Shown here one piece after another: positions 57,758-64,000 of a DNA stretch of 64,000 bases. Source of the stretch: CAXMQZ01 sp963719055 (GTDB lineage: Bacteria > Acidobacteriota > Thermoanaerobaculia > Multivoradales > JAHEKO01). A program made the translations under genes and the position numbers. Positions within the stretch are counted from its first letter, which is position 1. Each line of letters starts with the position of its first letter. The stretch is from NCBI GenBank assembly GCA_963719055.1, contig CAVRAU010000008.1, forward strand, positions 448,360 to 512,359, in the 5' to 3' direction. The notes below the pieces were generated by a model that was not told where the DNA came from, searched no databases, and was given only the letters and a program-made list of their open reading frames with translations.

Positions 57758-58132
57758 CTAGCTCGTGGCCGCGGGGGCTTCGATGGCCACCTTGGCGGTC
57801 TCTGCCAGCTGCGCGAACGCCTTGGGATCCTTGACGGCGAGATCGGCCAGCATCTTGCGATTGATCTCGCTGCCCGATTTCTTCAGGCCTTCGATCAACC
57901 GGTTGTAGCTGATGCCGTTCAGACGGGCGGCGGCGTTGATACGCACGATCCACAGAGCGCGGAAGTTGCGCTTCTTCTGGCGCCGGTCACGGTAGGCAAA
58001 CTTCAGCGATCGATCCACCGCCAGCTTGGCGATGCGATGCGACCGGGACTTGGTACCGTAATAGCCCTTGGCCCTTTTGAGAATTCTCTTTCGACGTTGT
58101 GCCCGACGCGGGCCGCGTTTCACTCGTGGCAT
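57758..58132 (-). CDS. rplT: 50S ribosomal protein L20
   Basis: L20 of 124 residues: basic N-terminus RVKRGPRRAQRRKRILKRAK, then YYGTKSRSHRIAKLAVDRSL and LWIVRINAAARLNGISYNRL. L20 binds 23S rRNA early in 50S assembly. In the conserved order rpmI-rplT-pheS. Confidence 0.97.
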   Translation of the reverse strand: MPRVKRGPRRAQRRKRILKRAKGYYGTKSRSHRIAKLAVDRSLKFAYRDRRQKKRNFRALWIVRINAAARLNGISYNRLIEGLKKSGSEINRKMLADLAVKDPKAFAQLAETAKVAIEAPAATS

Positions 58133-58257
58133 TTTCAGAACCCCGTTTCTGTTGATTGCCGGCGACTCTTCGTCGCTCGGGGAGCCCGATGGAGTCCGGG
58201 CTCGGGGCCAAAGTGGACGGTTCGCTCCACCCGTGGCCGATGGTTAAAGACTTCGGG

Positions 58258-58446
58258 TCAGATCATCTGCTTGATCTTGTTGGCAAACTTGCCTTGCACC
58301 TCGGTCGCTTTGCGCAGATGCCGCTTTCTCTTGGTGGTCTTCTTGGTGAGAATGTGACTCTTCATGGAATGTTGCCGCAGCACCTTGCCACCACTCGTCA
58401 CCTTGAACCGCTTCTTGGCGCCTCGATGTGTCTTGATCTTGGGCAC
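58258..58446 (-). CDS. rpmI: 50S ribosomal protein L35
   Basis: L35 of 62 residues: PKIKTHRGAKKRFKVTSGGK, HILTKKTTKRKRHLRK, ending FANKIKQMI. GTG at 58446 with a GGAGGAG ribosome site is the start that gives the family N-terminus; the open frame to 58515 is not used. The 111 bp up to thrS hold no infC, which usually stands here. Confidence 0.95.
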   Translation of the reverse strand: MPKIKTHRGAKKRFKVTSGGKVLRQHSMKSHILTKKTTKRKRHLRKATEVQGKFANKIKQMI

Positions 58447-58557
58447 AACCTTGCTCCTCCAACTGCCAAGGCGCCCACAACTCGCGGCGCCGCATACTCT
58501 GGTTTCCTCTGACACTCCTCGGACAAGCCGTTGGTTGGCCGAAGAGGCGGTATTGTA

Positions 58558-60496
58558 CTACAGCTCTCGCGAACGGTCGCCGATCAGGGTCAAAACACCT
58601 TCGGCAAAGGCCTCCACATCCTGGGGACCCCGGTCTTCACCGGTCCGCAACCGCACAGCCACCTGCTTGGACTCTTCCTCTTTCGCTCCCACGACCAACA
58701 TGTAGGGGATCTTCTGCAACTGCGCCTCGCGAATCTTGTAACCCAGCTTCTCGTTGCGACTGTCGAGCTGCGCTCGAATACCCAGGGAGTCCAGCTGCTG
58801 CTGAACCGTCGCGCCATACTCGGCAAACTTCTCGGAAACGGGAACCACGATCGTTTGGACCGGCGCCAGCCACACCGGGAAGGCACCTCCGGTGTGCTCG
58901 ATCAGGATTCCCAGGAAACGCTCCATGGAACCGAGCATCGCCCGATGAATCATGACGGTCCGATGCTCCGCCCCGTCGGCTCCGATGTAGCTCATATCGA
59001 AGCGTTCCGGCAACTGGTAGTCGAGTTGGACCGTACCCAGCTGCCATTGACGGCTCAGGGCGTCGCTGACCTGGAAGTCGATCTTCGGACCATAGAAAGC
59101 GCCTTCGCCCGGGTTGACGTCGTACTCGATTCCCTGATTGTCCAGCGCCACGCGGAGGGCAGCTTCGGCCCGCTCCCAGGTCTCGGCAGTCCCGATCGAT
59201 TTCGCCGGACGAGTGGAAAGCTCGATCTCCAGATTCTCGAAATCGAAAGTCCGGTAGAGCTCGAGGATCATGTTGACCATCATGATCACTTCTTCCTCGA
59301 TCTGCTCATCGGTGCAGAAGACGTGGGCATCGTCCTGGCAGAAGGTCCGCACACGGGTCAGGCCCGAGGTGACGCCGCTGCGCTCGTAGCGGTGCAGACG
59401 ACCGAAGTCCGAATAGCGAATCGGCAGATCACGATAGGAACGCTTGCCGGTCTTGTAGATCAAGCAATGGGTGGGACAGTTCATCGGCTTGACCGCGAAC
59501 TGACGCTCGTCGACCTCGGTGAAGTACATGGCCTCCCGATAGTTCTCGTAGTGCCCCGAGGTGTGCCAGAGCTCGACGTCGAGGATCTGCGGGGTGATGA
59601 CTTCGTTGAACCCGTGCCGGCCCTGCAACTGGCGCACATACTCCTCGAGCTCGTTGTAGACGATGGCCCCTTTGGGGTGGAAGAACGGACTGGCAGGGGC
59701 ATGCTCGTTGAAGCTGAAGAGATCCAGCTCCGGACCCAGGCGTCGATGGTCCCGCTTCTTGGCCTCTTCGACCTGCGTCAAGTACTTGCGCAGCTCCTTG
59801 GGCGAGCCGAACGCGGTGCCATAGATCCGCTGCAGCATTTCATTGGTCTCGTCGCCTCTCCAGTAGACACCCGAAGATTCGAGAAGCTTGACGGCGCCGA
59901 TCTGGGAGAGCCGCTGGACGTGGGGACCTCGACAGAGATCCGTGAACTGGCCATCCTTATAGATGGTGATGGTGTCGCCCTTCGGGGATGTCCTCGAGGC
60001 GCTCGACCTTGAGGGTCTCACCCATCTCCTCGAACAACGCGGCGGCCTCATCCCGGCTGAGCTCGAGGCGTTCAAAGACGCTGTCCTCGGCGAGGATTTC
60101 GCTCATCTTCTCTTCGATCTTTTCGAGATCCTCGGCCGTGAACGACCGCGGAAATCGAAAGTCGTACTGGTATTTCTCGGAGTGGTCCTTGCGCCCCGCA
60201 TCAATCTCGGTACCCGGCCACAGCCTCTGAACGGCGTCCGCCATCACGTGCTCGGCACTGTGCCGGATGAAGATCCCGGCTTCCGGGTTCTTGCCGGTGA
60301 TGATGCGAAACGATCCGCCCTGCTGTAAGGGCAGGCGCAGATCGATCAGCTCACCCTCGAGCTCGGCACCCACGGCGTCATGGCCCAGGCGCTCGCCGAT
60401 TCCTGTGGCCACATCGAGCGCAGTGGTGCCCAAAGGCACCTCCTGGATCGAGCCGTCAGGCAGGGTCAAGGCGATGTTCGATTCACTCTGATTCAT
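58558..60496 (-). CDS. thrS: Threonyl-tRNA synthetase, frameshifted
   Basis: Class II synthetase of about 645 residues. The TGS domain (LPDGSIQEVPLGTTALDVAT) and editing domain with zinc ligands (RHSAEHVMADAVQRLWPGTE, KYQYDFRF) lie in one frame. After a change near 59975 (three G's where two would fit), KGDTITIYKDGQFTDLCRGP begins the catalytic core, with VKPMNCPTHCLIYKTG, RYERSGVTSGLTRVRTFCQD and HRAMLGSMERFLGILIEH, then the anticodon-binding domain. ATG at 60496 follows GAGGAGAGG. The gene is essential, so the break is best read as an error. Confidence 0.94.
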
Positions 60497-60560
60497 GACA
60501 CACCTCTCCTCGGGGCAACTCACCTAGGGACAGGATACTCTTCGTTGAGCTTCGAAGGAA

Positions 60561-60637
60561 TGGTAGGCGCTAGCGGACTCGAACCGCTGACCTCTACCGT
60601 GTGAAGGTAGCGCTCTAACCAGCTGAGCTAAGCGCCT
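60561..60637 (-). tRNA. tRNA-Val (anticodon CAC)
   Basis: Full cloverleaf: acceptor AGGCGCT/AGCGCCT, D arm with AGCTCAGCTGGTTAGAGC, anticodon loop TTCACAC on stem CTACC/GGTAG, T arm with GGTTCGAGTCC. CCA is encoded (60561-60563). Reads GTG codons. Confidence 0.95.
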
Positions 60638-60652
60638 GTTCCGGTAACGTTC

Positions 60653-60730
60653 TGGTAGGCCCGAGCGGACTTGAACCGCTGACCTCTACGATGTCAACGT
60701 AGCGCTCTAACCAAGCTGAGCTACGGGCCT
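60653..60730 (-). tRNA. tRNA-Val (anticodon GAC)
   Basis: Full cloverleaf: acceptor AGGCCCG/CGGGCCT, D arm AGCTCAGCTTGGTTAGAGC, anticodon loop TTGACAT on stem CTACG/CGTAG, T arm GGTTCAAGTCC and encoded CCA. It lies 15 bp upstream of the CAC gene and is co-transcribed with it. Confidence 0.95.
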
Positions 60731-60747
60731 ATTTTCAAACAGTAAAT

Positions 60748-60808
60748 CCTCAGCTTCAACCGCCGCTGAGGAACAATCATGCTAGCGAAGCACCGACCGG
60801 AGTGTCAA
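60748..60808 (-). promoter_or_regulatory. Promoter of tRNA-Val pair, with leader hairpin
   Basis: TTGACA (60803-60808) and TAGCAT (60779-60784) with an 18-bp spacer. A 7-bp inverted repeat CCTCAGC/GCTGAGG (60748-60771) lies between start point and first tRNA. thrS begins 64 bp after the second tRNA with no terminator seen, so it may be read from here as well. Confidence 0.7.
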
Positions 60809-60893
60809 CCGGATCGGGATGGGGATGAAGCGGTGAAGCCAAGGCTCCACTGCGCCGCTTGACCCTACAGTATCCATAGGGAAGACTGATCCG

Positions 60894-61967
60894 ATGCGAC
60901 TCGAAGATCTGGGATGGGATCCGGTGTTGGCCTACCACGCCACAGAGGTCGAAGATCCGACTCTAGTTCCCGGGCGGCTGGCGACTGTTGATCGAGGCCG
61001 TGTTGTCGTGCTCACCAAGGCAGGGGCCGTCCCGGCCGCCTGGCGATATCCGGTTCCTGTGTTGGGAGATCAAAACGATGCCATGCCGGCCGTGGGCGAC
61101 TGGGCGATGATCACGGGCACCGGCGAGCTGCGCAGACTGGTGACCCTGCTGCCGCGACGCACTCTCTTGGCGCGGGGATTCGAGGGCGGCGCCCGGACAG
61201 CTCAATCCCTCGCGGCCAATGTGGACCTGGTCATGGTGGTTGCAGGCCTCGACGGCGATTTCAATCTACGGCGAATCGAGCGGTTCCTCGCGCTGGCCCG
61301 TGTCGGGAGCGCTCGGGCTGTCGTGGTGCTCAGCAAGTCGGATCTCATCGAAGACCCGGGAGCGGCCGTTCAGCTCGCTCGCAAGGCCGCTCCCGGGCTC
61401 GAGGTGATTCCGATCAGCTCGGTCACCGGCGAGGGTCTGACAGAGCTCGGAAGGGAGATCGGACCTGGACAAACCGGCGTTCTGGTCGGCTCGTCGGGCG
61501 TCGGCAAATCGACCTTGATCAACCGCCTGCTGGGCGAAGACAAGCAGCGCACCGGCGCGGTTCGGGAATCCGATGACCGGGGACGGCACGTCACCTCGAG
61601 GCGCGAGCTTCTGCGGCTCCCCAATGGCGGGCTGATCATCGACACCCCAGGCTTACGCGAAGTGGGCATGCTGGCCAACCACGGAGCCGTCCTCGAGGTG
61701 TTCCCGGAAATCGCTACCCTCTCCGAGCATTGCCGTTTTACCGACTGTTCTCACGATCAGGAGCCCGAGTGCGCCGTGCAGGAAGCGGTCGAAATGGGAG
61801 AGCTCGACGCCGACCGACTGGACGGCTATCAGCGTCTGGTTCGAGAACATGCCAGCGCCGAGCGGCGGGCAAGCGAACACGAACGGCGAGCCCACGAACG
61901 AGCCACTGTCGGCCACTACCGCAGATACATTCGTGAAGCGCACCGAATCAAGGGTCGCGAGGACTAG
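60894..61967 (+). CDS. rsgA: Ribosome small subunit GTPase RsgA
   Basis: Circularly permuted GTPase of 357 residues that helps late 30S maturation. N-terminal OB-fold (about 1-100), then G motifs in the permuted order: G4 VVLSKSDLIE, G1 LVGSSGVGKSTLINRLLG, G3 IIDTPGLREVG. A C-terminal zinc knuckle follows (CRFTDCSHDQEPEC). The basic tail (RRASEHERRAHERA) fits rRNA binding. Confidence 0.95.
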   Translation: MRLEDLGWDPVLAYHATEVEDPTLVPGRLATVDRGRVVVLTKAGAVPAAWRYPVPVLGDQNDAMPAVGDWAMITGTGELRRLVTLLPRRTLLARGFEGGARTAQSLAANVDLVMVVAGLDGDFNLRRIERFLALARVGSARAVVVLSKSDLIEDPGAAVQLARKAAPGLEVIPISSVTGEGLTELGREIGPGQTGVLVGSSGVGKSTLINRLLGEDKQRTGAVRESDDRGRHVTSRRELLRLPNGGLIIDTPGLREVGMLANHGAVLEVFPEIATLSEHCRFTDCSHDQEPECAVQEAVEMGELDADRLDGYQRLVREHASAERRASEHERRAHERATVGHYRRYIREAHRIKGRED

Positions 61968-62001
61968 ATCGCGGGCAAATGACCGACTCGGATGCTTTCC
62001 A

Positions 62002-62595
62002 TTACAGGCTGGCAAAAGTGGTTTGCAGGGCTCGAGTCAGATCGGCGCCCGTGCGGTAATGGTCGGCGTTGGCTTCCTCGCGTTGGTGAAACCAGGCGGT
62101 GGGCTCGGGCAAGCTTTCGCTCCAGAGGATGCCAGGAGGATAGACCAAGAAGACATCCCAAGGCAGACTCTCATCTTGCCAGGCAAGGAGATTTTGCAGG
62201 GCGTCTCCAGCGACCTGCTGCATGTCGTAGAAGTGGGTCATGCGAGGCTCGTCGGCGAAGGTCTCGATACGACGAGCAGGGTTGCGAGTGATGTCGAAGG
62301 GCAGGGCCTCCATCCAGATCGCCAGCACCTGGAGGTCTGCACGGTTTCGAAGAATGTCGTCGTGGACTGTCTCAGCACCCTCGAGACAGACTGGACAGGC
62401 CGGAGCCAGGACCATCAGGAGTCGTGGATGATCCACAGCAGCATTGAACTCTGCCCTCACAGCGTCCAGGGAGCCCGCGAGATCCGTGGCACCCCCCAGA
62501 CGATGACTGTCGCCCCTGGCACGCAGAAATGACGCCAACACGGCGGCGGCCAGGAGAATCAAGATCGCCAACATGACACTGTTCAGGGAACGCAT
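62002..62595 (-). CDS. Membrane-anchored thioredoxin-like protein
   Basis: Protein of 197 residues with an N-terminal membrane anchor (VMLAILILLAAAVLASFL) and a thioredoxin-fold domain. The likely redox site is LAPACPVCLEGAE (CPVC) after the strand RLLMVLA, and a cis-proline-like region is VFLVYPPGILW. It should face the periplasm. Its partner is unknown; it is divergent from a membrane glycosyltransferase gene. Confidence 0.65.
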   Translation of the reverse strand: MRSLNSVMLAILILLAAAVLASFLRARGDSHRLGGATDLAGSLDAVRAEFNAAVDHPRLLMVLAPACPVCLEGAETVHDDILRNRADLQVLAIWMEALPFDITRNPARRIETFADEPRMTHFYDMQQVAGDALQNLLAWQDESLPWDVFLVYPPGILWSESLPEPTAWFHQREEANADHYRTGADLTRALQTTFASL

Positions 62596-62617
62596 TCCGA
62601 TAGATACTTCATCGTCA

Positions 62618-63931
62618 ATGGGTCACTCGAGTCAAGCAGCAGCCGATCCAGCCTGGCGCCGCTCATGGCTGGGGGTCCTGATGGCAGGTGTGCTCATACA
62701 GATTTGGTTCTGGCTGCGATCCGTTTGGATCTACCTCGACCAGGTCGAGCTCTACGAGCTGGGTATGGCCTTGGCTCGCGATGGGGAGCTGTTGCCCTTC
62801 GGCAAGTTGGCGACCGGTGACCTGCCCATACCGGGCGCAGTTCTCGAGATCCTAATCGGACTACCCCTGCTGGCATGGCTCGACCTGCGAGCCTCCACTC
62901 TGGTCCTGATTCTCTTTCATCTAGCGGCAGCCCTAATCGTCTCCCGGGTCCTGGCGAGAGACTTCGGATGGCGATTCGCCACCGTCTACCTGGCGATTTT
63001 CTGGCTGTCGCCCTGGCGGCTGTTCCACTCGGCGTTCCTCTGGGAGACCAACTACCTGCTGTTGCCGGCCGCCCTTCATCTCGCCGCCTGCCGGTCCTCG
63101 CGAGCCGCACCGAAGCTGGGCGCCAGCGCTCTCTTGGCGGGCACCATTGTCCTGACTGCACAGATTCACGGCTCGGTGTTGATCCTCGTTCTGAGCTGTG
63201 TGTTCCTGCTGATTCGAAAACATCTTTTCCTGCACTGGGGTGGTGTCGCCCTCGGAGCCACGTTGGGATCGATCTCGCTCATACCCACGATTATGGCTCT
63301 GCTCGGAGGCGGCGGCCTACCGGTTCAACCGGAGTCCGCTGCCAGCCTTCTTGTCCGTCTCAATTCGGTCGAGAAGGGGCTCGTCTATTGGTTCCGTCTG
63401 GGCTCTCTGGACGTTGGTCGGCGGTTCCGGCAATCCCTGTACTGCATCGAACCTGGCAAGGGCGACACGGTCCCGGAGCCCTTGCTCTGCCATCTCATCG
63501 AGATCACCCAGATCCTGGCCCTGGCTTCGATTCTGCTCACGGTGGTGGCCGCGTGGTGGTTTCTTCGCCGGCGCGGCCCGGATCCGCAGGGTACCGTCAC
63601 CCCTTCGGTTGGCGAGTGGTATCGCCAATACACCTTGGCGATCCTCCTGGCTGTCCTGGTTGCCTCTTTCATGTCCCCGGTGCTGATCCAGGGCTGGCAC
63701 GTGCTGATCGCCCTGCCCATCGCCTGCCTGCCAGTCGCTGCCTGGGTCACCTATCGATGGCCCACCGCCGGCAGCTCCCTGCGAGCGGTCATCGTCCTCT
63801 TCGTCCTCTGGCGAATTCCAGCTTCGCTCCTGCTCTTGGGACACCCCATGTACGCCAAGCCCGCGAGCCCCGACCTACCCCGCCACATCGCTCCCATCGA
63901 GTTGCGAGTCTTGGTGCCCCGCGACGAGTGA
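62618..63931 (+). CDS. Membrane glycosyltransferase-like protein (GT39-like)
   Basis: Protein of 437 residues with about ten membrane helices. The first extracytoplasmic loop reads YLDQVELYELGMALARDGEL, carrying acidic residues as in the ArnT/PMT fold, and is followed by LPIPGAVLEILIGLPLLAW, a pattern also seen in membrane mannosyltransferase-like proteins. ATG at 62618 is preferred over the in-frame upstream start, which would run into the divergent gene. Substrate unknown. Confidence 0.65.
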   Translation: MGHSSQAAADPAWRRSWLGVLMAGVLIQIWFWLRSVWIYLDQVELYELGMALARDGELLPFGKLATGDLPIPGAVLEILIGLPLLAWLDLRASTLVLILFHLAAALIVSRVLARDFGWRFATVYLAIFWLSPWRLFHSAFLWETNYLLLPAALHLAACRSSRAAPKLGASALLAGTIVLTAQIHGSVLILVLSCVFLLIRKHLFLHWGGVALGATLGSISLIPTIMALLGGGGLPVQPESAASLLVRLNSVEKGLVYWFRLGSLDVGRRFRQSLYCIEPGKGDTVPEPLLCHLIEITQILALASILLTVVAAWWFLRRRGPDPQGTVTPSVGEWYRQYTLAILLAVLVASFMSPVLIQGWHVLIALPIACLPVAAWVTYRWPTAGSSLRAVIVLFVLWRIPASLLLLGHPMYAKPASPDLPRHIAPIELRVLVPRDE

Positions 63932-64000
63932 ATCGACAGTCGACTTGGATCGCTGACTCCATTGCGGCGGCCTCGCTTCGGAGAGATTCAGACGGCCGTC

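Noticed and set aside
59957..59990. Histidine run (HHHH) at the end of the thrS N-terminal frame, as if an engineered tag
   Set aside because: It arises only after the frame change; in the correct frame the same bases encode T-I-T-I within the conserved synthetase sequence.
58531..60012. 493-residue open frame antisense to thrS
   Set aside because: Mirror frame; composition is typical of antisense of a conserved gene and no ribosome site is seen.

Overview
The window is a high-GC bacterial chromosome segment from a Gram-negative-type organism: it has TamA/TamB, a PagL-like enzyme, Wza-like export and outer-membrane beta-barrels. An Acidobacteriota-like lineage fits the mix of BY-kinase exopolysaccharide genes, CIRCE-controlled groESL, RNase Y with YmdB, and many GTAG-type palindromic repeats, but this placement is an inference and no rRNA is present to test it.

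Layout. 1-16.4 kb is an envelope polysaccharide locus: partial flippase, membrane glycosyltransferase, export protein, outer-membrane barrel, an ATP-grasp/GNAT pair, a PHP-type phosphatase, accessory secreted or membrane proteins, an O-antigen-ligase/TPR protein, a Wzc-type tyrosine kinase and an acidic Cys-containing membrane protein. 16.4-21.6 kb is methionine/one-carbon metabolism (metF, SAM riboswitch with terminator, metH) plus a VanZ-like protein. 21.6-25.7 kb holds a second PHP phosphatase and three NDP-sugar enzymes. 25.8-27.9 kb is groES-groEL with a sigma70-type promoter and CIRCE. 28-30.6 kb is cysQ and a fused sulfate adenylyltransferase/APS kinase. 30.7-39.6 kb is tlyA-nadK-tamB-tamA and a UPF0434 protein. 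39.6-51.4 kb is envelope and sugar metabolism again: glycosyltransferases, a sulfatase-like hydrolase, an AlgJ/AlgI-like O-acetylation pair, a PagL-like protein and a GH38 mannosidase. 51.4-60.8 kb is a housekeeping block: ymdB, rny, a probable 6S RNA, zapA, a zapB-like gene, pheT, pheS, rplT, rpmI, thrS and two tRNA-Val genes. 60.9-63.9 kb has rsgA, a thioredoxin-like protein and another membrane glycosyltransferase.

Two observations cut across the window. First, a family of short palindromes (GTAG or GAAG followed by GGCCGGC-N6-GCCGGCC or a related stem) occurs between genes, supplies or overlaps stop codons, and also lies inside coding frames. There the GAAG form reads as a [L/M]-K-R-P-V-S-x-P-A peptide; one protein carries five copies as a 57-bp tandem array. 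Second, at least a dozen genes are broken by single-base frameshifts, including the essential thrS and pheS. This points to indel errors in the sequence rather than to real pseudogenes. I therefore report such genes as whole loci with the break positions stated.
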